DNA from: Panicum virgatum
Lineage: Eukaryota > Streptophyta > Magnoliopsida > Poales > Poaceae
Direction of reading: 5' to 3'
Assembly: GCF_016808335.1 (NCBI RefSeq)
Contig: NC_053149.1
Coordinates: 12,203,714-12,267,713, forward strand
DNA length: 64,000 nucleotides
The notes beneath the pieces are model-generated. The model did no database searches. It was not told where the DNA came from and saw only the letters and a list, made by a program, of their open reading frames with translations. The position numbers and the translations under genes were made by a program. This document shows positions 11,297-22,052 of this stretch, in pieces; positions within the stretch are counted from its first letter, which is position 1; each line of letters begins with the position of its first letter.

Positions 11297-11704
11297 ATGG
11301 CGGGCGCGCATGGCCACCCGTACTCGCCGGCGGAGCTGGAGCTGCCGGGGTTCGTGCCGCAGCGGCTGTCGCATGGCGAGATCCTCGCGCCGTTCCTGGG
11401 CGCCTCCTTCCTCGTCGCCCTCGCCGTCTAGCTCGTCTCCGGTAACCCCCACCGCCCGCCACGCCACTCGATCCGGTCCCCTCCTGGACTCCCTCGCTTT
11501 GTACGAATCCCAATCGGCGGCGACCGCATCGCGCTTGCATTGCAGGGAGATGCGGCGGCATATCGGCCAAGACCGCCCGCTTGCTCATGTGATGGTGGGC
11601 GTTCACCGGGCTGACGTAGTCACATGGAACACGGAACGACCAGGCGTTCCGTGTTCCGGGAACTTTGTTCCCAAACGAGGAACGGGAACGAAGCGGAACG
11701 TCTG

Positions 11705-12230
11705 CTAGAACTCGGAGGGAACGGTGCCTTTATGGTCAGCCCGGATGCAAGCGGAACAAGAACAGCTCACCACCGAGTACGCGGCGTCCGCGGCGACCTC
11801 AACGCACGACCGGCCGCTGCACAAGCTCATGGCAACGTTCTTCGGTCTCGGAGGCGGGGGCAAGCGGCGGGATGCGGCCGCCAAGCTGTGGAAGGGGCGC
11901 TGCCTTACCGCCACGCCCTGGTGCCCACGGCTCCGCGCAGGCCGTGGGTGGCCGCCCACGCCCCTGTGTGCGGATGTCAGTGGGGAACCACTCCAGCGCC
12001 AATCTTGTTGCTCCTGCTGCACCGCCGTAGAGGGCCACGACGCCGGTGCCATCGGCAGCAGCCATGATAGCTGATTTGGTTGCTCGGGCTTGGGGATTGG
12101 GGGGATTGGTGTGGTGGCTTGGGGACCGACGGGGAGAAGGAAGAAAGGTTGGTTGGCGGCTGTGTACGTGTGGTGTGTGTTCCCTGCCCTTGCCTGGGCC
12201 GTCAACACTGACCAGCTCCATGTTCCACTG
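11705..12230. other. GC-rich cargo segment inside the hAT-type element
   Basis: This stretch differs sharply in composition from the AT-rich DNA that follows it. Open frames exist on both strands. The minus strand offers a plausible 5' exon beginning MAAADGTGVVALYGG at about 12064, preceded by a leader-like CT/CA-rich stretch; the plus strand offers a segment with KLMATFFGLGGGGKRRDAA near 11830. Neither was recognised. A captured host-gene fragment is one explanation; ordinary GC-rich transposon sequence is another. Confidence 0.4.
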
Positions 12231-12241
12231 CTGGTGGTGGA

Positions 12242-13186
12242 GCCTTTTTTCATTTTTATATTTAAAAAAACCAAAATTTTAAAAATATATGTCGAATAGA
12301 GAAATTTTCAAAAATGGGTGTGGGCGACAGGTGCCAGTTGGCGACAGGATCTAAATGTAAAAAAAATATATTTAGGTCCTGGCGCCCAGGGCGCATTAAA
12401 CAGTGAACTTATAAAATTGATATAAAATCGTAGAAAAATCAGAAAAATACAAAATCAACTGTTCTGGATTCTATGAAATAAGATCTACAACTTTTGTTAC
12501 ATAAAGTTTTTCATTTGATCAATGTATCTAAATCAAGAAAAATAGTTCTTGTACCTAGAAAAATCTGAAATAATTCATTTGGTCTAGTTGTGCTTATCTA
12601 AAATTTACCAAATTTTTTTTATAGCTCTTAGGAAATAAAATAATGGTACTGTAAAAGTTATGGCTTCTAATACTCAGTATAGCAGTATGGATAAATAACT
12701 CATTTAAACTAGACATATTGCAAGATCTAATTTAAAAACTTATTCTAGAAATGTTTTCTGGGCCTACCAATTTTGTACAAGCCTATGTTCACCATATGCA
12801 ACACTCTGGCCAAAAATGACATGCATCCAAAGGATGGATCTTGAGATTTAAATAAAAGTGCATTAAACTGGTATTTAAAATAAAGAAAGATACATTGATC
12901 AAATGAAAAATTTTATTTAACAAAAGTTGTAGATATTGTTTCATAGAATCAAGAACAGCTGAGTTTGTATTTTTTCTGATTTTCTATGATTTTATATCGA
13001 TTTTATAAGTTCACTGTTTAATGCGCACTGGGCGCCAGGACCTAAATGTAAATTTTTTTACATTTAGGTCCTATCGCCAACTGGATGGTCGACAGGCTGG
13101 GCGACAGGCACTCATTTTTGAAAATTTCCCTATTCGGCATATATTTTTGAAATTTTGTTTTTTTTAATATAAAAATGAAAAAAGGG
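12242..13186. mobile_element. fold-back (long-TIR) element nested in the hAT-type element
   Basis: The two ends are long inverted copies of each other. Starting with CCTTTTTTCATTTTTATATT at the left and its complement at the right, the match continues for about 300 bp through shared blocks such as GCGCATTAAACAGTGAACTT. The flanks share TGGTGGTGGA (12232-12241 and 13187-13196), a 9-10 bp target duplication as seen for Mutator-like elements, although the surrounding GGT repeats make the exact border ambiguous. The centre (about 12560-12870) is AT-rich and non-coding. Confidence 0.8.
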
Positions 13187-13996
13187 TGGTGGTGGAATGG
13201 TGGTGGCCAGTTGGAGAAATGGGCCGCTATTTATCACGCCCAGCCCTGGAACGATGATCACCATCATTTCTTGTTTGGGATTTTTTAATTTTATATGGAT
13301 CACGTTCCGGAATATGGTTCCGAATTAGAATGGAACACGTTCCACGTTCTCAAATCATCGTTCCATACAGGTATACCCCTCTCGTTCCAGGATTTTGAAA
13401 ATCAGCTAACCACGTTCCTTGTTCCCGTTCCTTGTTCCCATTGTTCCGGGAACTTGGTGACTAAGGGCTGACCCACATCCTCCTCGCGGGGGCCTTCCTC
13501 CTCACCCCCGGTTTCTTCAGCAGGGAGAACCCCAATTACTTCGACGAAATCTGTAAGTTCCCCGGCGCTCCCAAGATCGCTGCATCGGTTACCATTTCGG
13601 TGTCTGACGGAGCAGATGATGCCCAGTTAAGGAGTTCCGCAAGGGCGACTCCTGGTACGCCGCCAGGGACACCGCAATCCTCGCGCTCGAAGTGGTAACG
13701 ATGGCGTTCAAAGGCCCTGCATCTCTGCTGGCTGTGTAAGAACTGCTTCTACCTAGTATTTCTGAACACACAGAATGCATTTCCGGATGAGTGTTCAGTT
13801 GTTTCCTCCTTTCATGTATTCATGATCTTGATTAATTCAGAGTTCCAGACACGAAATACTACTGCAACTATTCTGAAAGAAAAAAGAAATACTACTGCAG
13901 CTAATATAGCATACGGCTTGTCTTTTCCTGTTTAGTTCCCAAACTTTTTCAGGCTATACAGTAACTCCAAACCTTTGATCACTAATTAGAAGTATT

Positions 13997-14343
13997 GGCC
14001 ATGTTTGGTTCACGCTACGCTAGGAGGTTCATGCTAGGCACTTTGACCGCTAATTAGGGATATTAAATAAAGTCAGCTTGCAAAACTAACTCAAGAATCC
14101 CTGCGCTAAGAACCCTGAAGAATCTAATGAAATTTTTGACCGCGTAATTAGAGAATGGTTAATATAGCATCACTGTAGCCAATCATCGATTAATTATCAT
14201 CATTAGATTCGTCGCGAAAAGTTACATCCATCCCTGAAAAGGTTTTGTAAATAAGCTTCATTTAGTACTCCATGCATATGCATGCGAGATTTCCTTTTCA
14301 GGAAACATGCGCGCTAGGATTCTAGCGCGATCGAAACAAGGCC
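13997..14343. mobile_element. MITE, PIF/Harbinger-like, in intron 3 of the EBP relic
   Basis: It begins GGCCATGTTTGGTTC and ends GAAACAAGGCC, the terminal pattern of a widespread grass MITE group. It carries the internal ATTAGATTCGTC block common to that group. Flanking ATT trinucleotides on both sides fit a 3-bp duplication. No coding capacity. Confidence 0.75.
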
Positions 14344-14346
14344 ATT

Positions 14347-14610
14347 AAATGTGGATAATTGACAAAAACTCATTCCATAACTCTTAGTCAAAATTGCGAG
14401 ACGAATCTAATGAACCTAATTATGCAATGATTAGACAATATCGTGCTACAGTAAATAACCTCTAATGATAGATTAATTAGGCTTAATAATTCATCTCGCG
14501 ATTTCCCGTCCATCCATATAATTAGTCTTATAATTAATCTATATTTAATACTCCTAATTAGTATTAGAAAAATTCCAAAAAAATTTGCCCAAATTTTTTT
14601 GGAACTAAAT
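14347..14610. mobile_element. second MITE remnant, related family
   Basis: Sequence includes GCGAGACGAATCTAATGA near 14395 and its rough inverse TTCATCTCGCGA near 14491, then ends TTTTGGAACTAAATGGGACC. These are internal and terminal blocks of the same broad grass MITE group. The left end is not clear, so it may be truncated or an adjacent nested copy. Confidence 0.6.
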
Positions 14611-14623
14611 GGGACCTTATTCT

Positions 14624-15430
14624 TTTTTTAGAAGGAAAATGTATTGACCTTAGCACATTACACCGGTTCTTTCACAAACATGATCCTAAAGAAAAGGAAA
14701 ATTACAAAGAAGTCCAAAGCTCCTGTTCATCTTCCTCGAAGCCTTCAGAGATCCGTTCGTCACCGCCGCCGAAGCCGCTTCCCAATCGTCGTCGGGCACC
14801 AGATCCAATCTCCATAAGGTGGAGGCCGCAGAGGAGGGCTTACTTCTAGGCGAATCAGCCGAGTACACTGCCTCCCAGGCGCATCGGCCAACTCCCGTAC
14901 CCACGACGCATCCTTCGATTCCACCGCCGGTAACCCGAGCAAAGCTCAGATTTTCACAAAAAATCATCTTCCTCGAGATTAACAGGGTCAACAACATCAT
15001 CACCTGAAGAAGACGACGATGCGCCGGCCCTCGACTCCTGGACAGGTCTCCCGAGCCTCTCCGTTGACGTCGGAGTAGATCGCCATCGGAGAACGGAAGA
15101 GGCTGGGAGAAATTATTCCGCTGCGCCGCCGTCGCTTCCGTATCGCCGGCGTCGCCAGGAAAAGCAAGCCGCAGAGGAACCACACTCCTCCGGCAAAACC
15201 TAACTCCACCGCCGAACATCAACGACGAGCAAATCCTAGACCTAGGTGGACTCAACTAAGACCCTACGAAGACAGGCGATTTGTTAAAGAGACGAACCCG
15301 CTCCTCGTCACCACCGGCAGCGAGGCCGGAGGCGAGGGAACGGGGCCGCAAACGGTGGCGGCGGCGGCGTTGCCCCTCGGCTCCTTTCTTTCGCGAGAGG
15401 AAAGAATGAGCACGCTGGAAAGAATTAAAC
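14624..15430 (-). mobile_element. GC-rich non-LTR-type retroposon with 13-bp target duplication
   Basis: An insert of about 0.8 kb is flanked by perfect direct repeats GGGACCTTATTCT (14611-14623 and 15431-15443). The left end has a T-run, which reads as a poly-A tail on the minus strand. The long duplication plus A-tail fits target-primed reverse transcription (L1 machinery). The body is GC-rich with open minus-strand frames of Arg/Pro-rich low complexity; no reverse transcriptase is present. It resembles the block at 24.7-25.5 kb in layout (A-rich 3' tail, GC-rich body, CCTAGG motifs near the 5' side). The family was not identified. Confidence 0.72.
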
Positions 15431-15722
15431 GGGACCTTATTCTGACCACAAGCTTTCTGCTTGCAGCTATGCAATTGCATCCCGCAAGGCCTACAGCCAC
15501 ATCCTCCAGTTCGCCGTTTGCTTGAGCCAGCTCTACGGATGCTTGTTCTACTTCGTCACCGCATACCTGGCTGGCTTCAACTTCTGGACGAGTCCATTCT
15601 ACTTCTGGGCGTATTTCGTCGGCGCGAACAGCTTGTGGGTTGTCGTGCCAACGCTCATCGCTGCAAGGAGCTGGAAGAAGATGTCCGCATCATTTCAAGC
15701 TGAGAAGGTGAAGACCAGATGA

Positions 15723-16299
15723 TCCTGCCTTCGCCGGTAGTTTGGTTTGGAGGTGATGATACGTATTGTAATACGATGGGCAGATCATTTGTTATTCAAA
15801 CCGGAATCCCTGTGTTTTGTTGCAAATCCCATTTTACCTTTTCAAAATTAAACAACATTTGTCCTGTCACTGTGCAGTTGCAAATTAAACTCATGTTGAG
15901 CTGATCGAGCATGGAAAGAAGAGTAATTCTTTTTTTTAACGAAATACAATACAGACATATAAGGCCTTCCACAGCGTGGTGCCGGTGCCCAAAATGAAAA
16001 GAGCTTTACTGTGCAAAATGGCATTGCTCTTATTCAGCTGCAGTGACAGGCATCACTTCTCGATCCTACAGTACAATTAGAAGCAAATAAACAATGAAGC
16101 AATTTGAGGCTCTCAGAGAGTAGGGGATGGGGAATCTTTATTTTTCTTGTTTATTTAACCACTCGGCATCGGCATCGATGTCTGTACATGCATCACTTTC
16201 ATTTTTTTAGCTGTAGCATCGATCTAACTTCAGTAGCTGCAACGTGGAAAGTGAAGCTCAGATACTCTCTCAATTTAGAGCTTCACTTAGGGCATCTCC
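15723..16299. other. spacer downstream of the EBP relic
   Basis: The first 180 bases look like an old 3' untranslated region. The rest is AT-rich with short low-complexity runs. No gene, RNA or clear transposon was seen. Confidence 0.5.
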
Positions 16300-16671
16300 A
16301 GTGTTTAGCACTTGTGCTAAGTTAAGATAGAGCCCGCCTAAGAAATGTAAGGATTCCAAAACTTTACACCAAAAAATATCACACCGAATGTTTGAACACA
16401 TATATGGAGTATTAAATAAAATCTACTTACAAAACTTTTTGCACGGATGAGTTGTAAATCGCAAGATGGATCTAATGATTCTACTTAATTCATAATTTGC
16501 AACAGCGATGTTACAGTAACCATCTGCTAATTATGAATTAATTATGCTCATTAAATTCATCTCGCGATTTACAACTCATCCGTGCAAAAAAATTTGTAAA
16601 TAGATTTTATTTAATACTTCAAATTAGTAAGATTTTTTCCAAAAAATTTTGGCAAAATAATCTAAACACTG
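16300..16671. mobile_element. MITE with fold-back core
   Basis: Ends are CAGTGTTTAG (16300-16309) and CTAAACACTG (16662-16671), a perfect 10-bp inverted pair. Inside, TTTGCACGGATGAGTTGTAA near 16439 is mirrored by TTACAACTCATCCGTGCAAA near 16570, and ATTCATAATT by AATTATGAAT. The whole element can therefore fold on itself. The target duplication was not resolved. Confidence 0.75.
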
Positions 16672-16842
16672 AGCAATCGTGGAGCACATCAAACCAAATA
16701 ATAAATTGAAATTTCTCTCTCTCCACGGATGCAGGTACAATGCTTAGCTGGCGGAACCAGAACCAAGGCAAAAGGAAAGAGTTTTCTTTTTATGGTTTGC
16801 ACCAGATGCAACCTAGAGCACTAGGTGCTAGTGTTTTCTCCT

Positions 16843-17124
16843 GAGCAACTCCAACAGACCCACTAAACGGCCCCCTATTCCAAATTTAGAGGGCTAACCT
16901 AAAAAATTGCACTCCAGCAAACCCTCTACTTCACCCTCTATTTTGGGGAGGCCTCTAAAATTCCTTCTCCACCCTCCTATGGAGTCTCTAGGGAACCCTC
17001 TATTATATATTAGAATTGAGGACTATTGCTGGAGTTTAAACAAATTTAGAAGCCCTAAAAGATAAAAGAAGCCCCCATTTAACATTTAGAGGGTCTGATT
17101 TAGAAACTATTGCTAGAGATGCTC
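16843..17124. mobile_element. probable MITE with GAGCAACTCC/GAGATGCTC ends
   Basis: The left end GAGCAACTCCAACAG and the right end CTATTGCTAGAGATGCTC are approximate inverse copies. The interior repeats CCCTCTA and TTTAGAGGG motifs in both orientations. Such elements are common beside grass genes. Borders are approximate and no duplication was identified. Confidence 0.6.
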
Positions 17125-17816
17125 TTAGCACTACCTACTCCAGTGAATCACACCCCTCTTCTTTTGTCTCTCCTGCTAGCACCCTCGAATACACAACATT
17201 GGAGCGGTCCTTAAAGCCAACACTGTGGAGGGCCTAACTGGGAGCAGCAAAACAGCATGAATTAAACAATGTGTACTGACCAGGCCGGAGCAATGCTACT
17301 TTGACTTTCTTTGTAACAAAAATTTCAGAAAACTTTCCAAAGAAAACCCCAGAAAACTATGCTTCTAAACTATTGTGCTAAAAAAATTGTTCAACCTAAC
17401 AAAAGTGTCCATTTTACGAATGAAAAAAGTGTAATTTGATTTTGTAAATGAGCGTGTTTTTCTGATAGTTTGTCAAACTTCAATGGTTCCGGTTTACCCT
17501 TTACATGTCGGCACGAGCCAAAAGCCCAAAACCAAATCCATCCAGCTCTGTAGTCTCTGCTCCGCAGCTACCCCGAGCTCGGGCCCACGTGTCATGGACT
17601 CCTGCCCACTTGCCTCGTGCCCCTCGTGCGCGGTGCTCCTCATTAAAAAACTCCAACGGTCTACCTCACGGCATCGGAACGAGATTCAGTTTAGCAATGG
17701 CACAGTGCAAGTTTCGGCCCTCTCCTTGCCGTCCGATCAAGAATCAACAGCCAGATCTGCGCAGCCCATCGACTCTGATCTCGATCTGATTCGCGCCGGC
17801 GGCGTGTTTTTTATTT

Positions 17817-17826
17817 TATTATAAAA
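17817..17826 (+). promoter_or_regulatory. probable TATA box of the EBP gene
   Basis: TTATTATAAAAGG lies about 125 bp before the start codon, followed by a GC-rich leader. This spacing fits transcription starting near 17850. Confidence 0.6.
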
Positions 17827-17948
17827 GGAAGGCCCCGCCGCGCGCGGCGCTCGTGCAGCAGCCACACCAGGGCGACCTCTCCCTCTCTCCCTCTTGACGC
17901 CACAGTAGTCGTCCCTTCGCGGACCAGGAGGCGGCGGCGGCGGCGGCA

Positions 17949-20044
17949 ATGGGGCACCCCTATGCGCCGGCGGAGCTGCAGCTGCCGGGCTTCGTGCCGC
18001 TGCAGCTGTCGCAGGGCCAGATCCTCGCGCCCTACCTGGGCACCTCGCTCTTCGTCGTCGTCGCCATCTGGCTCATCTCCGGTGCGGTAACCCGTGGACC
18101 CTGCTTGTTCAAACCCACCATTTCCTGGGCTCTTGCTCCTCCGCGCCGCTGAACTCCGCCGCTGCCCGCCGACCCCGCCCCCTCCTCCCTAGCAATTTCT
18201 CCGCGTCGTATAATTGGCGCAGTCGCCTCTATTTAAATCTGTTTCACTGTTTGGTTCAGTCGCCGTACCAGTACTGAAGGCAGCAGTTTGGAATTCAATT
18301 TTCAAAATCCCATCATTTTCCACTTCTTTTGTTTTTTCTGCATCTGCAACTCTCAGATCATGTCACTGGCGATTACCCTGCAGGAAGATGCCGGGGACTA
18401 TCCAAGACCGACCGTCTGCTCATGTGCTGGTGGGCGTTCACCGGCCTCACCCACATCGTCATCGAGGGGACCTTCGTCTTCGCCCCCGGGTTCTTCAAGA
18501 AGGAGAACCCCAACTACTTCGACGAACTTTGTAAGTTCTCCGGGACTCCTGCGTGTTACTCGATTATCATTCCGAAGCAAAACTGGTAATGACAGAGCAA
18601 ATGCTTGTGATGCCCTGTCCAGGGAAAGAGTACAGCAAAGGCGATTCCAGATATGTCGCCAGGGATACCGCAACCGTCACAGTTGAAGGGATAACAGCTG
18701 TGTTGGAAGGCCCTGCATCACTGCTTGCAGTGTATGACTCGCTCCTCATCTTTTACGATATATGCGAAACGCATTTTCCAGACGTGTATTCTGGCTATCT
18801 CGATTGTCATTGCTTCTCTGAATATCCTTTTTGTTAACCAAGCTGTAGTGGAAACATGGTGCTGCAACGGATTTGCACCTCATTCAGATCGTATAGTACC
18901 ATGGGAATTGGCTCTTTGCTGTTACCATACCATGCTACAAATAAGGCAAAAGGGAGCTTGATGGTAGTGTCTCGGGGATTGATCTATACGTCAGAGAATC
19001 ATCTTCTGCATTAGCATGCATCTAGTTCATATTTGCTTCGGCGAGCTAGTCTCAGATGCACCAAGATAACATGTAAGCTGCATAAGTATTTAAGAAAAAA
19101 AATGCAAGGCACAAAAATCAGAGAACTAGTGAAAGAATGGGGTGTGCCATCCTTGGGCTCCATTGTAGTTCTTAATAGTTTGACTTAATATTTGTGATCT
19201 TTATCCGCTTAAATTCAGTATCCAATACAAATCTTAACAGGATCTCTGGTCTCCGAGTGTCAACTGCTTAATGTGCTTGCAAAAAGTATCATATGTGAAC
19301 TTCTGGCTCCCTCAACTTAATGGGCATTGTTATTAATTTTTGCAAAACATAATCATTGATTGGTTTAGCAGATTGCTTTCTTGAGGGTTATTATCAGATG
19401 ACAATGCCTTTGTGTTTGTTAGTTAATGTATCCACAAAGTTTCTCTTTCCACTTTCATGTTTTTTTTGCACACATTAAATTGACCGAGCCAAAAGCACAG
19501 CAACATGAACACTGTCATCATTATGTTGTATACTGTCGTGATAACTTCTAGTGAATTTGTTCCAAAGATGAAATGTTTGGTTAAGTTCTTCTTGTCTCTG
19601 TGTTTTGTAGATGTATGTTAGTCTTCATAGTTGTACATGTGGCAATAATCTATGCAATGCAATATAAATTTGATACGAGATTAAAGTCTGACGGAGTTGC
19701 ACTAATGATTTTTGTAGATGCTTGATCCTGTACTTTAGAATCATAATGTTGTTTTTGTTTTATCTGACCACAAGTTTGCTGTCTGCAGTTATGCCATTGG
19801 ATCCCGCAAGTCCTACAGCCATATTCTCCAGTTCACCGTCTGCTTGGGCCAGCTCTACGGATGCTTGGTTTACTTCATCACCGCATACTTGGATGGCTTC
19901 AACTTCTGGGTCAGTCCATTCTACTTCTGGGCATATTTCATTGCCGCAAACAGTTTCTGGACATGGATACCAACGCTCATCGCCATGAGGAGTTGGAAGA
20001 AGATTTGTGCAGCAATTCGAGCAGAAAAGGTGAAGACTAAGTAA
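17949..20044 (+). CDS. EBP: 3-beta-hydroxysteroid delta8-delta7 isomerase (emopamil-binding protein), HYD1 type
   Basis: A sterol isomerase of the ER membrane that moves the ring-B double bond from C8 to C7 in phytosterol and brassinosteroid precursor synthesis. Four exons: 17949-18081, 18384-18530, 18623-18731 and 19789-20044, giving 214 residues, close to Arabidopsis HYD1. The protein starts [15 protein letters not shown]. Exon 2 encodes [10 protein letters not shown] and exon 3 [13 protein letters not shown], which contain the His and Glu residues of the EBP/EXPERA catalytic site. Several hydrophobic segments ([23 protein letters not shown]) fit membrane spans. The C-terminus is Lys-rich (EKVKTK). 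Intron phases (1, 1, 2) agree with the broken copy upstream. The exon 1 donor must be GTGCGG to keep frame, although a stronger-looking GTAACC lies 5 bases further on. Confidence 0.93.
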
Positions 20045-20836
20045 TGCTGCATTAGCCACGGTTTGGCTGGAACTAAAACGAACTGTAATGTGGCCAAATA
20101 ATTTGTTGCCGGTACCAGGACTATTGTGTTCTTGTTTAAAGTCACCTTACCTCATTTGTCTTGGCAACCACTGTGATCTTTTTTCTCCATTCAAGAACCT
20201 ATCTCTTTCAGAAAATAGACTTAATGCGCTAATGCGCCGATGGTTCTGCATATATATCTGTAAAGCAAGCATTTGTCACATCAATCGATTTTCCATTACG
20301 ATTTCCCCCCATTCAAGTAGCAGGACGTCGACAGGCAGGCCCTGAGCTGTAAATGTAAAGAACAACCAAATGTACTGTAATTCAGGCTCTATATCCAGTG
20401 GCAGTGGGCAAATACTATAGTAACAAATAAGCGTATCAAACATCAAAAAGAAAATTTGTCGTGAGAGTTAGCAAAAGCTTCTCTCATGTGAATATGTGAC
20501 ACAAAACAAGATAAATTCATAACCTTCATATTGGATCTTGCTTTCAAATGCAAAAAAAAAAACGCTCTATTCACATGCTCATCGTCATCAAACACCAGAA
20601 CTTCAGCTATGTTTACTAGACACATACATCATATGATTACATATGCGGGGACCTCGTTTATATACATCTTACAGCTCACTGCGACTTTGCAGCTTCAAAT
20701 GCCACAATCAGAAGGGTAAAGGCAACTCTAATCAGGCTAGCTTAAAGATACTACTTATATCCTGCACTGCCATTGTGATTCACAAGGAGCGAAGGGCAGT
20801 CTTGAAAGCAAAATCAGGAACAGAACAACTAAATGC

Positions 20837-22033
20837 TCAAACAAAGGTAAGTGCATAGTGGGTCTCTGAGTTCCCACAAGCGAAACCTTCAATTCTTACT
20901 TTTGGGCTGCTGCTAACCCCGCAAGATGGAGAACCTACTTCAACTCTTCCTGCTGGCATTTTGCCGTAGGGGCTCACTAAAGGAGAAAAGGATGGTACTC
21001 TTTTACCAAACTGTGGATCATGGATGACAGGGTTGTTAGTGCGTACTGGAGGCGAGCCGCATAAAAAGCCCACCTGGCTCGAGTCTCCATCTGGGTCATT
21101 CTGAAAAACAGAAAGTTGGATATCAATTATTAATCATGCATGGGACGTATGTTTTTTCCATTCAATCAACTAATGGACATTTATAAAATTACCTTACTGA
21201 GGATAAGATCGAGTATATCAGAAGTGGAGTCTGATCTGTACAATGGGAATGCACTGCAGTGATGGAGTAAAGGTTAAGCAAAGGACGTCATGATCGGTAC
21301 CCAACTAATCGTCATCAATTTATCATCGAATACATCCAACAGAAAAAATACAACAGTTAGGCAACCAGACAGGCAGTTACCCTTGTAACGGATTTCTTTC
21401 GTAATTCAGCCAAAGCAAACCAGAAATAATGTCATATTCGTACAAGTACACTTTATTTGTACGACAAGCACGTGCGGTGTAGTGAATCAATTTCTATTAT
21501 ATTTTACCAAATTGAGCTTTAATCTGCCTAGAATAAGGAAAGACCTGCATTTGGATGTCAATTCTACAATACAATTAACACTGCACAATGTAGTTCTGTA
21601 GCGTATATGTCTAGAATTGCACAGCAAACCCATACCACCATTATACTTCTGTCATGGTGCCACCCAAACGCAGCTATAATCGAGTACATGGATGAAGGCC
21701 CGATGAAAACTAATTGGATCCACATAAACCAGGACGTTCACAGCAAGTATTTGCATCTTTGCAGCATCAGACATGCACCGGATGACTAGACAGCTGGACC
21801 TCTTACAGTAAACAATGGAAGACAGAAGATAATCAAAGAACTAACCTGTTCGTCCTGGGGCTGGCTTTGTTCACGGTTTCCACAGCAAATGGAAGCCTGG
21901 TGGCGCGGCGAGGCTGAGGGCAGATGACCTCGGCACGGGGCGTCGGCTGCACATCCATCGGCCAGAACCTGGACCTCCTCTCGGGCACGGCTTCAGCCCT
22001 CGAGAGCGGCTGCCTCAAATAGCAGTGCTCCAT
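20837..22033 (-). CDS. conserved plant protein of unknown function, 170 aa
   Basis: Three coding exons on the minus strand: 22033-21846, 21253-21193 and 21100-20837, joined at good GT/AG sites, 170 residues in total. It starts [20 protein letters not shown]. The middle exon encodes [16 protein letters not shown], and the last exon [20 protein letters not shown] followed by [11 protein letters not shown] and [11 protein letters not shown]. These blocks look like those of a plant-only uncharacterised family, which I recall but cannot name. No signal peptide, membrane span or enzyme motif is visible; it is Ser/Pro/Arg-rich and probably soluble. A 5' leader intron is likely: donor after 22844, acceptor before 22052. 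The GC-rich stretch at 22850-23170 would then be the leader and promoter. Confidence 0.78.
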
Positions 22034-22052
22034 CCCTCACGCTCACGGCCTC

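Larger units (their letters stand above)
11616..13464. mobile_element. non-autonomous hAT-type element inside exon 2 of the EBP relic
   Basis: Flanked by a perfect 8-bp duplication GGGCTGAC (11608-11615 and 13465-13472); removing the insert restores the exon. Terminal inverted repeats are imperfect: GTAGTCACATGGAACACGGA at the left against TTAGTCACCAAGTTCCCGGA at the right. Both ends are crowded with GGAAC/GTTCC motifs, a subterminal pattern typical of plant hAT elements. No transposase was found. Contents are a GC-rich 0.5-kb segment (11705-12230) and a nested fold-back element (12242-13186). Eight-bp duplication plus TIRs beginning TAGTCAC support hAT over Mutator. Confidence 0.82.
11297..15722 (+). 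pseudogene. EBP: broken tandem copy of the sterol delta8-delta7 isomerase gene
   Basis: Exons match the intact gene downstream one for one: exon 1 11297-11441, exon 2 11546-11615 plus 13473-13552, exon 3 13627-13735 (109 nt, same as the intact copy) and exon 4 15467-15722 (256 nt, same). Exon 1 begins MAGAHGHPYSPAELELPGF and carries a TAG at 11429-11431 where the intact gene has TGG (Trp). Exon 2 is split by a 1.85-kb hAT-type insertion between the Leu-Thr codons of an FTGLTHI-like motif. Intron 3 holds a MITE, a MITE remnant and a retroposon. Exon 4 remains fully open (YAIASRKAYSH to EKVKTR). It arose by tandem duplication and died by the nonsense change, the insertion or both; the order is unknown. 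Confidence 0.9.

Noticed and set aside
14686..15255. 189-codon minus-strand frame in intron 3 of the EBP relic
   Set aside because: It lies entirely inside the retroposon with the 13-bp target duplication and is Arg/Pro/Ser-rich; no domain recognised.
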